This document shows positions 11,639 through 20,870 of a stretch of DNA of 64,000 nucleotides, one piece after another (position 1 is the stretch's first letter; every line of letters starts with the position of its first letter). The stretch comes from Gammaproteobacteria bacterium. Lineage in GTDB: Bacteria > Pseudomonadota > Gammaproteobacteria > HTCC5015. The DNA lies in contig JAFGLM010000034.1 of the NCBI GenBank assembly GCA_016928055.1, positions 62,001 to 126,000 on the forward strand, in the 5' to 3' direction. The notes under the pieces are model-generated. The model was not told where the DNA came from. It searched no databases and was given only the letters and a program-made list of their open reading frames with translations. A program made the translations under genes and the position numbers.

Positions 11639-12379
11639 ATGAATAGTCGATTTACAGAAACGTTAGCATTGTTATTAATATTGCTTTTTTGCCCGTTATT
11701 GACAGTTCATCACGCATCGGCGTTTGCTGCAGAAAACAGCATTACCACGCAAGATGGTTGGAAGGTTACTGTCAACACCGACGACCAGGCCAAGGCGGAT
11801 GCAAACGGCGATCAGTCGAATTTTAACTGGTCATGGCAGAACGCAGACTCGGCAGATTGGCTTAAGGACCTGGATGAGGCAATCGATAATCATGCGGGGT
11901 GGAGCGACGAACATAAAGCCAAAATCAAACGCGATATGCACGCCTTTCATCAATTCGCTCCAGACGACTGGTCGGGTGCCGAGGATGTCATTGTTCCGCT
12001 TGCTGGAATATTGTTTGCCGCAGTTGTGTGTTTAATCCCGGTCTTTATTGTTGCTTTAGTGCTCATATTTAAACACCGGAGACGTAGACAGCATTTGGAA
12101 CTGATCTCAAAATTTGTCGAGAACGGACAGGAAGTCCCCAGGGAATTGCTGATTGACGATGTTGATGCAGATGTGAGTGGCGATAATGCCAATGTCAATA
12201 TGAGGCGTGGTATTGCTCTGATGGGTATTGGCGTAGGCTTATTAATTGCGCTGGGTATACTGGTCGGTTGGAATGTCGGCGCGTTGGGTTTTATTCCATT
12301 CTTTATCGGCCTGGCCAGGGTTATCATATGGAAACTTGATAGTAAAACAACCGTAAGTGAACCGGCAGTGCGGGATTGA
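11639..12379 (+). CDS. Membrane protein with DUF6249-like region, precedes a sigma factor
   Basis: A 246-residue protein of unknown function. It has a signal peptide or N-terminal helix (about 8-30) and a polar, presumably periplasmic stretch rich in Asp, Asn and Trp. A transmembrane helix follows near 118-145, ending in HRRRRQH. The next segment, ELISKFVENGQEVPRELLI, is typical of the DUF6249 family. Two more hydrophobic segments lie at about 190-230. A good ribosome site (TTAGGAG) precedes the ATG. A possible ECF-type promoter lies upstream (GAATCC at 11567, TCTAA at 11591), but its 18-nt spacing is off-consensus. In other bacteria such proteins are often beside sigma-70/ECF genes, as here, so a regulatory or stress-related membrane role is inferred. 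Confidence 0.7.
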   Translation: MNSRFTETLALLLILLFCPLLTVHHASAFAAENSITTQDGWKVTVNTDDQAKADANGDQSNFNWSWQNADSADWLKDLDEAIDNHAGWSDEHKAKIKRDMHAFHQFAPDDWSGAEDVIVPLAGILFAAVVCLIPVFIVALVLIFKHRRRRQHLELISKFVENGQEVPRELLIDDVDADVSGDNANVNMRRGIALMGIGVGLLIALGILVGWNVGALGFIPFFIGLARVIIWKLDSKTTVSEPAVRD

Positions 12380-12420
12380 ACAGTAAAACTACCTCTTTAA
12401 CGCGCGAGCGGTAACGAGAC

Positions 12421-12999
12421 GTGTTGACTGACAGTGAATTGATCGATCAGGTGGTAAATGCCGGCGACAGCCAGGCATTTACTACCCTGGTTAGGAGACA
12501 TCAGCAGGCGTTGCGTTATTCTCTCAGGCAGTTGACCGGCTGGAACGAGGCCTTAGCCGATGACTTGTCACAGGAAACATTTCTGAAAGCTTATCTGGCA
12601 CTGGCAAGTTTTAAAAAGGAGTCTGCATTCTCAACCTGGTTATATCGCATTGCGTATAACGTTTTTGTCAGCTATAAACGCAAGTTGCAGAATACACTCG
12701 ATCAGTATGCAAATATTGAATCTGCAAATGAAGAAGAGAGTGCTGAATCAGGATTTAACAGTCGCTGTGAGACGGATTTACATCGGGATCTTGCGCTGGC
12801 GATGCAGGCACTTACAGTGCAACAACGATCAGCATTGCACTTGTATATGCATCGTCAGTGCACACAGCAGGAGATTTCAGAGATTATGGATGTGCCGTTA
12901 GGCACTGTTAAAACCCTTATCAACCGCGGCAGGCTGGTATTGCAGGAAAAATTAGCCGCATGGCAGGATGGAAAATATGATGAACAAACAATCGGATAA
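12421..12999 (+). CDS. RNA polymerase sigma factor, ECF (sigma-70 family)
   Basis: A 192-residue alternative sigma factor. Region 2 covers about 15-90, with LADDLSQETFLKAYLALASFKKESAFSTWL the typical ECF 2.2-2.4 sequence split by ordinary spacing. Region 4 covers about 125-180 and includes ALTVQQRSALHLY and the helix-turn-helix VPLGTVKTLINRGR. Translation begins at GTG 12421, or possibly TTG 12424. The gene lies between a DUF6249-like membrane protein and a small membrane protein whose start overlaps its 3' end, suggesting a sigma/membrane-regulator unit. The target promoters are unknown. Confidence 0.9.
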   Translation: MLTDSELIDQVVNAGDSQAFTTLVRRHQQALRYSLRQLTGWNEALADDLSQETFLKAYLALASFKKESAFSTWLYRIAYNVFVSYKRKLQNTLDQYANIESANEEESAESGFNSRCETDLHRDLALAMQALTVQQRSALHLYMHRQCTQQEISEIMDVPLGTVKTLINRGRLVLQEKLAAWQDGKYDEQTIG

Positions 13000-13396
13000 C
13001 CCTGAAGCGCTTTTTCGGGCCGCCAGGCAAACAGAGCCTGATTTGAGCGATCAGGCATTTGCAGATGCCGTTATGCAACAGATTAGTAAAACCTCTGCAA
13101 ATCAGGCAATGACGGCAAGACAGAAGAATATCATTTTGTGGCTTGCTGCTACGCTGGGTGTCCTTATCGCCGGCAGTGTGTTTCCGATTAATGAAATTTT
13201 TAGCCTGATTACGAATGGGGTTACCGTCGTGTATGGTTTTCTGGTCGTCAGTAGCGCATTCCTGACCACGGAATTTACCGGTTTTTTCAGCATGCTGGTA
13301 AGTGGCGTTACTCTTCCTGTAATCTCTTTTATTGCGTTAATGATCAGTACCATGGCTTATAGTGCCTACCAGGTAGTTGAGGCTGACGGGATATAA
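12977..13396 (+). CDS. Small membrane protein, candidate anti-sigma partner
   Basis: A 139-residue protein overlapping the sigma gene by 23 bp. The preferred start is ATG 12977, which has AGGATGG about 6 nt upstream; ATG 12968 and ATG 12980 are also in frame. The N-terminal 40 residues are polar and predicted cytoplasmic (PEALFRAARQTEPDLSDQAFADAVM). Three hydrophobic segments follow, at roughly 45-65, 75-95 and 105-130. The arrangement (short cytoplasmic N-terminus plus membrane anchor, coupled to an ECF sigma gene) fits an anti-sigma factor, but the zinc motif HxxxCxxC is absent and I do not recognise a family. The function is therefore inferred from position only. Confidence 0.6.
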   Translation: MMNKQSDNPEALFRAARQTEPDLSDQAFADAVMQQISKTSANQAMTARQKNIILWLAATLGVLIAGSVFPINEIFSLITNGVTVVYGFLVVSSAFLTTEFTGFFSMLVSGVTLPVISFIALMISTMAYSAYQVVEADGI

Positions 13397-13401
13397 TACG
13401 G

Positions 13402-15840
13402 TTAAATCATAAAACTTTGGTTTGACTCATCCGCTTCCTGTAAATAATGGGCAACACCGGCGTATTCAACGCCATCAATTAACTCATCCTTCTGTATTCC
13501 CATCACATCCATACTCATGGTGCAAGCCACGAGTTTAACTCCGTTCTGTTGAGCCTGTTGAATCAGCGACTCAATCGAATCGACATTTTTATTTTTCATA
13601 ACCCATCGCATTAATTTGGAACCGATACCGCCGAAGTTCATTTGTGATAACTTTAATTCACCTGCGCCGCGTGGCATCATCATACCGAACATCTTTTCGA
13701 TGAAGGTTTTTTTGATGCGAATTTTTTCCGGTCTGCGCAGAATATTCAGACCCCAGAATGTAAAAAACAGAGTCACTTCACTGCCCATAGCACGCGCACC
13801 GTTGGCAATAATAAAAGCAGCCATTGCGCGGTCAAGGTCACCGGAAAACACGATAAGGCTTTTTTTACGTGATGTAGATGCGATAGGTGTAACCAATGAC
13901 AAACCCTGTTCTTTTCTAACAACGGCAAAGTAGTCATTACCGCGATTTTCCTGCGTGACCAGCTTACAATCACGGGCGCGGCAAAATGCCGGCAGATCCT
14001 TGACAAAACCCGGATCACTGGCTAGCACAGAAATACTTTCTCCTGCCTGCATTCGATCAATTTGTTGTGCAAGTTGAACAATCGGGCCGGGGCATTGCAG
14101 TCCGCGCAAATCCAGTTCACTTTCAATTATTTTTGAGCTTTCATCGCCAACGCCACTATTACCCGGTATGCTTTCAGTGGTGCGGCTATCGGATGTGTAA
14201 TTGGTATAGCTGTTATAACCGCCAGACAGGTTATACAGTTTTTCAAACCCGTTCTGTTTCAATATCTGGTAGGCGATGTGTCCGCGAATTCCCACTTTAC
14301 AGCACAATACGATATTTCTTTCGCGTGGCAATTCATTCATCCGTTGACGCAATTCATCAACTGGAAGGAAAAGGGAACCGGGGATCATGCCCATGTCGGT
14401 TTCCAGTTTCGTACGAAGGTCAACGATCAAAGGATTTTCGAGTTGTTCAACTTTATCCCAGGTAATACTGGTCATGAGACCATCGAGAATATTTTCGCCG
14501 ATATAACCTGCCATATTAACCGGATCTTTGGCAGAGCCGAAGGGTGGAGCATAGGCCAGTTCCAGTTCGGTTAAGTCACGCACTGTTAACCCGGCGCGGA
14601 TGGCAGTGGCTAAAACATCGATACGTTTATCGACACCATCGGGTCCCACGGCTTGTGCGCCAAGTAATTTGCCGGTGGCCTTTTCGAAAATTACTTTGAG
14701 AGCAAGCTCATAAGCGGCCGGGTAATAACCGGCATGACTCATCGGATGTAAGTGAATGGCCTCATAGTCAAGCCCGGCTGTTTTGGCAGCTTTTTCATTA
14801 ATGCCGGTAAAGGCCGCCTGAAGGTTATAAACTTTCAAAATGCCGGTGCCCTGGGTATTTTTATATTCGTGCTGTATACCCATGATATTGTCTGCTGCAA
14901 TGCGACCTTGTTTATTGGCGGGTCCGGCAAGTGGAATCAGAGCGGATTCGCCGGTTATAAAATGCCTGATTTCAACGGCATCGCCAACCGCGTAGATATT
15001 CTCGTCATTGGTCAACATATGCTCATCAACCAGAATCCCACCGGTCTTACCCAGTACCAATCCGGCTTCTTTTGCCAGTTGGATTTCCGGACGCACACCG
15101 ATCGCGCTGATAACCAGTTGACCCTCAATGACCTTGCCGTCAGACAGTGTAACCCCCGCTCCTGTAACTTCGGCGACCGTCGAACTAAGGTACAGAGCGA
15201 TATCGTGTTCTTTTAATTTGGCGTGCAGAATATTAGCCATTTCTTTATCCAACGGCGTAATCACCTGGTCGGCCATTTCCACCAGCCTGACCTTGATGCC
15301 GAATTCCTGCAGGTTTTCGGCAACCTCGACACCAATAAAACCGCCACCGATGACGATGGTTTGTTTCACGTTGTGTTGGTTGATATAGGCAATGATGCGG
15401 TCCATATCGGGAATATTGCGCAGGGTCATAAAGTGTTCGGCCTGGTTGCCCTTAATCGGGGGGACAAAAGGCGCCGCACCGGGCGCCAGTACCAGCTTGT
15501 CGTAATGTTCTGTGTAGTGTTCGCCGGTTTTGAGATTTTTTATGAATAATTGTTTTTTCTGCCGATCGATACGAGTGACCAGATTGAAGGTTCGAACCTC
15601 GATATTGAAGCGTTGTTTGAAGCTTTCCGGGGTTTGCAGGATCAGATTTTTACGTTCCTTGATAGTGCCGGAAATATGGTAGGGCAGGCCACAATTGGCA
15701 AAAGAGATGTATTCATCCTTCTCGAACACAACAATCTCGGCTTCTTCATTTAAGCGGCGTAGCCTGGCAGCGGCAGAGGCGCCCCCCGCGACGCCTCCCA
15801 CTATGCATACCTTTAACGTCGAAGTGTTGCTCGTACCCAT
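13402..15840 (-). CDS. Four-domain sulfur-transfer fusion: CoA-disulfide/persulfide reductase, rhodanese, TusA, DsrE-like
   Basis: An 812-residue cytoplasmic fusion. Residues 1 to about 450 form an FAD/NAD(P)H disulfide reductase of the CoADR/NADH-oxidase class, with a GGVAGGASAAAR dinucleotide fold and single redox Cys50 in SFANCGLPYH. About 460-555 is a rhodanese domain with active Cys in IVLCCKVGIRG. About 575-650 is a TusA/SirA domain with the CPGP motif in LRGLQCPGP. About 660-812 is a DsrE/F-like domain (IVFSGDLDRAMAAF). CoADR-rhodanese proteins of the Npsr type reduce CoA-persulfides and polysulfide. The TusA and DsrE parts would pass sulfane sulfur onward, so persulfide handling is a strong inference. 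It is divergent from a MarR gene across an AT-rich operator-like region. Confidence 0.88.
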   Translation of the reverse strand: MGTSNTSTLKVCIVGGVAGGASAAARLRRLNEEAEIVVFEKDEYISFANCGLPYHISGTIKERKNLILQTPESFKQRFNIEVRTFNLVTRIDRQKKQLFIKNLKTGEHYTEHYDKLVLAPGAAPFVPPIKGNQAEHFMTLRNIPDMDRIIAYINQHNVKQTIVIGGGFIGVEVAENLQEFGIKVRLVEMADQVITPLDKEMANILHAKLKEHDIALYLSSTVAEVTGAGVTLSDGKVIEGQLVISAIGVRPEIQLAKEAGLVLGKTGGILVDEHMLTNDENIYAVGDAVEIRHFITGESALIPLAGPANKQGRIAADNIMGIQHEYKNTQGTGILKVYNLQAAFTGINEKAAKTAGLDYEAIHLHPMSHAGYYPAAYELALKVIFEKATGKLLGAQAVGPDGVDKRIDVLATAIRAGLTVRDLTELELAYAPPFGSAKDPVNMAGYIGENILDGLMTSITWDKVEQLENPLIVDLRTKLETDMGMIPGSLFLPVDELRQRMNELPRERNIVLCCKVGIRGHIAYQILKQNGFEKLYNLSGGYNSYTNYTSDSRTTESIPGNSGVGDESSKIIESELDLRGLQCPGPIVQLAQQIDRMQAGESISVLASDPGFVKDLPAFCRARDCKLVTQENRGNDYFAVVRKEQGLSLVTPIASTSRKKSLIVFSGDLDRAMAAFIIANGARAMGSEVTLFFTFWGLNILRRPEKIRIKKTFIEKMFGMMMPRGAGELKLSQMNFGGIGSKLMRWVMKNKNVDSIESLIQQAQQNGVKLVACTMSMDVMGIQKDELIDGVEYAGVAHYLQEADESNQSFMI

Positions 15841-15894
15841 TGCTGCCTCCTCATTATTGACAAATCACCGCACATACGGCCTACTAGAACAGCT

Positions 15895-15936
15895 TAAATA
15901 TTAAGCTGCTTAAATATATAATCAACTTAATATTTA
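15895..15936. promoter_or_regulatory. AT-rich inverted repeat between fusion oxidoreductase and marR
   Basis: The 141-bp divergent gap contains an exact 11-bp inverted pair, TAAATATTAAG (15895-15905) and CTTAATATTTA (15926-15936), centred about 31 bp apart. A further CTTAAATATAT half-site lies between the two arms. Such spacing on an AT-rich divergent promoter fits a binding site for the adjacent MarR protein controlling both directions. This is inference from position and symmetry. Confidence 0.55.
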
Positions 15937-15981
15937 TATCTACTAATATAAATCCGCGATTACCGCTAGTAAGGAGGGAAT

Positions 15982-16416
15982 TTGAATACTTACGAACGTG
16001 ATCTGTTCAGGCTGATACACCTTTCTGCTGAGTTTATCGGTTCTCGAAAATGCTTTGGCACGCAGGTAGTCAGCCAGGCAGAGCTTAATGTCATAGCAGG
16101 TCTTCATCAAAAGGCTCCTTGCACGCTAAAGGATCTTGCCGATCTTCTCCAAATCACTAACTCCGCCTGCTCTCAGCAGGTCGAACGGCTGGTTCAGAAG
16201 GGTTTTATCGAACGGATGGCTGATAAACGGGATCGGCGCAGTGTCAGATTGGCGTTGACGACGTCCGGCGACTCGGTAATGAGCGCTTACCGCCAATGTC
16301 AGGATTCCATCGTAGAAGGACTGGCAAAAAAACTGCGTAAAGAGGATAAAATTGCTGCAGGCGCGGTGATTAAGGCTGTAGCGGACACACTGGAGGAACG
16401 AATTCGTGAAATGTAA
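15982..16416 (+). CDS. MarR-family transcriptional regulator
   Basis: A 144-residue winged-helix regulator. The core includes CTLKDLADLLQITNSACSQQVERLVQKGFIER (recognition helix) followed by the DKRDRRSVRLALT wing. Translation starts at TTG 15982, supported by a near-perfect AAGGAGGG site 3-4 nt upstream. Cysteines at 24, 47 and 63, two of them near the DNA-binding helices, could make it thiol- or persulfide-responsive, but that is speculation. It is divergent from the sulfur-transfer fusion, which is its most likely target. Confidence 0.9.
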   Translation: MNTYERDLFRLIHLSAEFIGSRKCFGTQVVSQAELNVIAGLHQKAPCTLKDLADLLQITNSACSQQVERLVQKGFIERMADKRDRRSVRLALTTSGDSVMSAYRQCQDSIVEGLAKKLRKEDKIAAGAVIKAVADTLEERIREM

Positions 16417-16518
16417 TCCATTGCCTGAGTTGCAGGATTTTTGCGGGCTAAAGAGTTGCTCATTATCGCCGCTAGTTATGATAATCGGACTCAGTCTAGA
16501 TAACCGGTAACTAAACCT

Positions 16519-16908
16519 GTGAATGAGAATAGGACAGTAAAAAGGATAGTAATCGTCGACGACGAAGAAGCGATATTGCGGGTCATGAAAAGGGCGATTG
16601 AGCAGGCCTTTCAAGCTGAAATCACGACCTTTTCAGATCCTTTTGCGGCAATGAATTTCGTTATAAGTAATCCGGTCGATCTGGCCATCGTCGATTATAA
16701 AATGCCCAGTATTAACGGTGTGGATTTTCTGGCTGCACTAAAATCAGCCCGACCGGAAATGGTGCGTATTATTATGAGTGGCCAGGCTGATTCGGATTTC
16801 CTCAAGGCCGCTATCAATGAGGCGGAAGTTTTTCGCTTTATCAAAATTCCCTGGGATATAGAAGAATTGCATACCATCGTTTATAAGGCGCTAAAGCGAC
16901 AAAATTAA
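16519..16908 (+). CDS. Stand-alone receiver-domain response regulator
   Basis: A single CheY-like receiver of 129 residues with no output domain. The acidic pocket is Asp15/Asp16 in VIVDDEE and the phosphoacceptor is Asp59 in AIVDYKMP. Ser87 and Lys109 occupy the signalling positions, and the usual K-P pair reads K-I-P. The sequence resembles the receivers of RpfG/HD-GYP-type regulators (IKIPWD at the end). GTG 16519 is the start. The large hybrid kinase about 125 bp downstream is a plausible phosphodonor, with the receiver acting as a shuttle or by protein contact. Confidence 0.88.
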   Translation: MNENRTVKRIVIVDDEEAILRVMKRAIEQAFQAEITTFSDPFAAMNFVISNPVDLAIVDYKMPSINGVDFLAALKSARPEMVRIIMSGQADSDFLKAAINEAEVFRFIKIPWDIEELHTIVYKALKRQN

Positions 16909-17033
16909 TTAATGCACAGCTAATGCCATAAATAAAGTTTAATACGGATAAAGTATTCTTATTTCAAAACTGCTTAAGGAAATTTCTTACTTGTACTTGT
17001 GAGAGAAAGGGATAAAAGTCGCACGTCTTTAAA

Positions 17034-20000
17034 ATGAAGCCTTATACATCCGAACAATATTTGCATCAGATCATTCAGAGCGTACAGGAAGGTGTCGTTG
17101 TTGTTGATGCCGATCTGAAGTGCCGGGTCTGGAATCTCCATATGCAGCAACTCACCGGAAAGCCACAGGATGATATTATAGGTTGCTGTCTGGAAGAGGT
17201 ATTCCCGTTCCTGAAAGAGACTGATGTTATCGAACAACTTAGTCTGACACTCGATGGTCAGTCCCCGCCACCATCAGAATTCCCCTTCAGTTACCGGGAA
17301 ATGGGTAAATCCGGCTGGATGAGGGTAACTTACTCGCCATTCAAGAGTGAGCATGGACTTATCATAGGCGTTGTATTAATTGTACGGGATATTACCGAAA
17401 CCAAGATTACGGAGAATTTGATAAGAGAGAGTAAAGCGCATCTGGAACAGGCGCAGACAATTGCAAAAGTGGGTAGTTGGCAGTTGAATCCAAATACCGG
17501 GACAGGGACATGGTCACATGAGATGTTTCATTTACTGTATTGCGATGAGACCAAAGGCAGGCCGGAATTTAATGAATTTCTGATGCATGTGCATCCAGAA
17601 GACAGAAAAAAATTGCGAGAATGTCACGATAGTTTACTGCAAAAACATATACCGTTTGAAATTGAATACAGAACCAATCCTGATTTCGGCCCCGTCCACA
17701 TTTTACTTTCCAAATCAAAATTACAGCAGAACGAACAGAAAGAACTGATGACTTTTTCCGGCACCACTCAGGACATTACCGGGATTAAACATATTGAGGA
17801 AGAAATTGTCAGCCTGTCCAGATTTCCAACTGAAAACCCCAACCCTGTATTTCGGCTTGATAGAGACGGAAAAATATTATTCCAGAATCGAGCCAGTGAA
17901 TCGTTATTAGAGCAATGCCAATTTGACCACCCGGATCGCATGGTTAATCTGGTCAGGGAGGCCTTATCCAGGCAAAGTGTGATCAGGACAGAATGTGAAC
18001 TGGACGGTAGAACCTATTCCCTGGCGATTGCTCCCATTAAGAATTCCGATTATGTCAATGTGTACGGGTTGGATATTACGGAACTTAAGAAAACTGAAGA
18101 CAATTTACGTAAACGTGAAATTTCTCTAAAGGCAGCTCAGCAACTCGCCAATATGGGCAATTGGGAGATGAATATAAAAACGGGTACCGGTTGGTGGTCG
18201 GAAGGAATGTACAGAATTAGCCAGCGTGATCCGGCGTCAGGGCCGCTGACATTCGCCGGATTCAAAGCGATGGTGCACCCGGAAGATAAAGAGACATTTG
18301 ACTCCAATTTCCATAAAACGCTGACCAACAGGACATCAATACGGCAAGAGTATCGTCTGATTTTGCCGGATAACACAGAACGCTGGATTTTCTGCGCCAT
18401 GGAACCATTGCTGGATTCGGCAGGCGAAGTTGTCTCGATATTTGGTATTCGCCAGGACATAACGGATCGGAAATTAATGGAGGAACGCACGCGCAAAAAC
18501 GAAGCGCAGTTAGCCGCTGCAAGTCAAATAGCGCAAATAGGTTACTGGGAATTTAATGTTGATGAGGGCGTCTTTACTTTTAACGATCAATTTTATTCGA
18601 TATATAAAACAACAGCGGAGCAAGCCGGTGGTTATAAGTTGACACCGGAGCAATATGCGGAACAGTTTCTGTATCCGGAAGATCGACACATTATCGATCA
18701 GGAAATGAAAAATGCACTTGAAACCGAAGATTTAACTTACAGTCGACAAATTGAACATCGTATACGTCGCGGTAATGATGAAGAAGGTTATGTTGCAGTT
18801 CGTTTTTTTGTTGTCAAGGATAAATCGGGCCGCACAATTAAAACCTATGGCGCCAATCAGGATATTACCGCGCGTAAAAGAAATGAGATCGCGTTACAGG
18901 AAAGCCGTGCGAAATTAATTGAAGCGCAACGCCTTGCCGGGATCGGTGATTTTACGTGGTATATCGATTCTGGAAAGGTTATCTGGTCAGATGGAATGTT
19001 TGATTTGCTGGGATACGATAAAAGCGAGAGCATCAATATCGATAATGTCAACACCCAGATTCATCATCCCGATGATTTAGAGCGGGTCACGAAATGGTTA
19101 AGTGATTCTATTACGTCGAGCACCACAAAGTTGGTGCCAAATGAATATCGTCTGATACGCAAAGACGGAGCGGTTATAACGGTTCATACTGAGGGAAATA
19201 TTGAATATCAAAATGGTAAGCCTGTTGTGATATTTGGCATGGTGCAGGACATTACTGATCGCAAGCTGGCTGAAACCCAACAGGCTGCAATTCAGCAGGA
19301 ACTCATTAACCGAAACCATTTTATCGAAACGATACTGGAGTATCTTCCCATCGGGTTGGGCGTTAATGACATTGATAGCGGTGAAGTTACGTATTTGAAC
19401 AGAAAGTTTGAAGAAATCTACGGTTGGCCAAAAAGCGATATTCCCAATGTTGCTGATTTTTTCAATAAAGTGTACCCGGATCCAATTAAGCGTGAAGTTT
19501 TAAAAGAGAGAATTATGGGCGACATCTCCTCTGGCGACACAGAAAGAATGGCGTGGGAGGATCTGGAAATCACCACAAAAACAAACGAAAAAAAGATTGT
19601 CAGCGCAAAAAACATTCCCATTTCGGATCAGAATCTTATGATTTCAACAGTCCAGGATGTCACTGCGCGCAAACAAATCGAAAAAGAAAAGCAGTATTTC
19701 CAGACGCAATTGGCTCAGGCACAAAAAATGGAATCGATTGGTCGGCTGGCGGGCGGGGTGGCACACGATTTTAATAATATGTTGGGGGTGATACTTGGCA
19801 ATATTGAGTTTGCTTTACAGCAGGTTTCACCGGATTTGCCGGTGCATGCCGATTTAGAGGAGATCCACAAAGCGGCAAAGCGCTCGGCTGATCTGACCCG
19901 GCAATTACTGGCGTTTGCCAGGAAACAAACCGTAACGCCAATATTGCTTAATTTAAACGATACCGTAAGCAGTATGTATGCAATGCTGCAACGCATCATT

Positions 20001-20852
20001 GGTGAAGATATTGATTTGGTTTGGATACCCGGGGGCGGACTTTGGCAGATCAAGATGGATCCAGGTCAGATCGATCAGATTCTGGCGAATCTATGTGTCA
20101 ACGCCAAGGATGCCATTGCAGAAAATGGAAAAGTGACGATTGAAACATCGAATGTCATCGCCGATGATAAATTTTGCTCGAATACTATAGGGATGGAGCA
20201 GGGGGAATATGTCATGCTGGCCGTTTCAGATAATGGTTGCGGTATGAGCAAGGAAGTCAGTAAATATATATTCGAACCGTTCTTTACAACAAAAAATGTC
20301 GGCGAAGGAACCGGTTTGGGATTGGCAACGGTGTATGGGATCGTGAAACAGAATCGTGGTTTCGTATATGTCGATAGCGAACCCGAAGCGGGGGCAACCT
20401 TCAGAATTTATTTTCCAAGATATGCGGAAACGGGAGAAAAGGAAACATCAGTCGAGTCTGATGATGTCAATATGATTGGACAAGAAACCGTATTACTTGT
20501 TGAGGATGAGAAATCAATCCTGAATATCGCTAAAAGAATGCTGGAAAGTCTGGGCTATCGAGTATTGGCAGCAGCTACGCCAGGCGAGGCGATTCGCATA
20601 GCGGAAGAGCATGCCGGTAAAATCGACCTGCTTGTAACAGACGTCGTCATGCCGGAGATGGATGGTCACGAATTGGCGAAAAAATTATTATCACTTTATC
20701 CGGAGCTTGGGCGTTTGTTCATATCCGGCTATACCGCCAATGTTATCGCGCATCGCGGTGTTCTGGAAGAAGGAGTACATTTTCTGCAAAAACCCTTTCT
20801 GATAGAAGATCTTGGCAAAAAAGTGCGCGAGGCATTGGGAAAAAACAAATAG
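17034..20852 (+). CDS. Multi-PAS hybrid sensor histidine kinase
   Basis: A 1272-residue soluble-looking hybrid kinase with no obvious transmembrane segment. I count seven PAS/PAC units, beginning near residues 6, 136, 265, 365, 490, 625 and 765. Units 2, 4, 5 and 6 share a GxW/F...G..W/F.. pattern (VGSWQLN, MGNWEMN, IGYWEFN, IGDFTWY), which suggests internal duplication. HisKA follows with His911 in GGVAHDFNNMLG, then HATPase (N box NLCVNAKDAI; G boxes DNGCGM and GEGTGLGLATVYG). The C-terminal receiver has its phosphoacceptor at Asp1203 (LLVTDVVMPEMDG). The HDFNN-type H box and C-terminal receiver are common in cytoplasmic redox- or ligand-sensing kinases. The signal is unknown. Confidence 0.93.
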   Translation: MKPYTSEQYLHQIIQSVQEGVVVVDADLKCRVWNLHMQQLTGKPQDDIIGCCLEEVFPFLKETDVIEQLSLTLDGQSPPPSEFPFSYREMGKSGWMRVTYSPFKSEHGLIIGVVLIVRDITETKITENLIRESKAHLEQAQTIAKVGSWQLNPNTGTGTWSHEMFHLLYCDETKGRPEFNEFLMHVHPEDRKKLRECHDSLLQKHIPFEIEYRTNPDFGPVHILLSKSKLQQNEQKELMTFSGTTQDITGIKHIEEEIVSLSRFPTENPNPVFRLDRDGKILFQNRASESLLEQCQFDHPDRMVNLVREALSRQSVIRTECELDGRTYSLAIAPIKNSDYVNVYGLDITELKKTEDNLRKREISLKAAQQLANMGNWEMNIKTGTGWWSEGMYRISQRDPASGPLTFAGFKAMVHPEDKETFDSNFHKTLTNRTSIRQEYRLILPDNTERWIFCAMEPLLDSAGEVVSIFGIRQDITDRKLMEERTRKNEAQLAAASQIAQIGYWEFNVDEGVFTFNDQFYSIYKTTAEQAGGYKLTPEQYAEQFLYPEDRHIIDQEMKNALETEDLTYSRQIEHRIRRGNDEEGYVAVRFFVVKDKSGRTIKTYGANQDITARKRNEIALQESRAKLIEAQRLAGIGDFTWYIDSGKVIWSDGMFDLLGYDKSESINIDNVNTQIHHPDDLERVTKWLSDSITSSTTKLVPNEYRLIRKDGAVITVHTEGNIEYQNGKPVVIFGMVQDITDRKLAETQQAAIQQELINRNHFIETILEYLPIGLGVNDIDSGEVTYLNRKFEEIYGWPKSDIPNVADFFNKVYPDPIKREVLKERIMGDISSGDTERMAWEDLEITTKTNEKKIVSAKNIPISDQNLMISTVQDVTARKQIEKEKQYFQTQLAQAQKMESIGRLAGGVAHDFNNMLGVILGNIEFALQQVSPDLPVHADLEEIHKAAKRSADLTRQLLAFARKQTVTPILLNLNDTVSSMYAMLQRIIGEDIDLVWIPGGGLWQIKMDPGQIDQILANLCVNAKDAIAENGKVTIETSNVIADDKFCSNTIGMEQGEYVMLAVSDNGCGMSKEVSKYIFEPFFTTKNVGEGTGLGLATVYGIVKQNRGFVYVDSEPEAGATFRIYFPRYAETGEKETSVESDDVNMIGQETVLLVEDEKSILNIAKRMLESLGYRVLAAATPGEAIRIAEEHAGKIDLLVTDVVMPEMDGHELAKKLLSLYPELGRLFISGYTANVIAHRGVLEEGVHFLQKPFLIEDLGKKVREALGKNK

Positions 20853-20870
20853 TTCAGTAGAGCACTCCGA

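Noticed and set aside
14067..14574. Overlapping plus-strand frames opposite the sulfur-transfer fusion
   Set aside because: Antisense shadows; the minus strand encodes conserved rhodanese and TusA domains there.
16440..16515. Short inverted repeat ATTATC...GATAAT before the receiver gene
   Set aside because: Only 6-bp arms in an A+T-rich promoter region; not distinguishable from chance.
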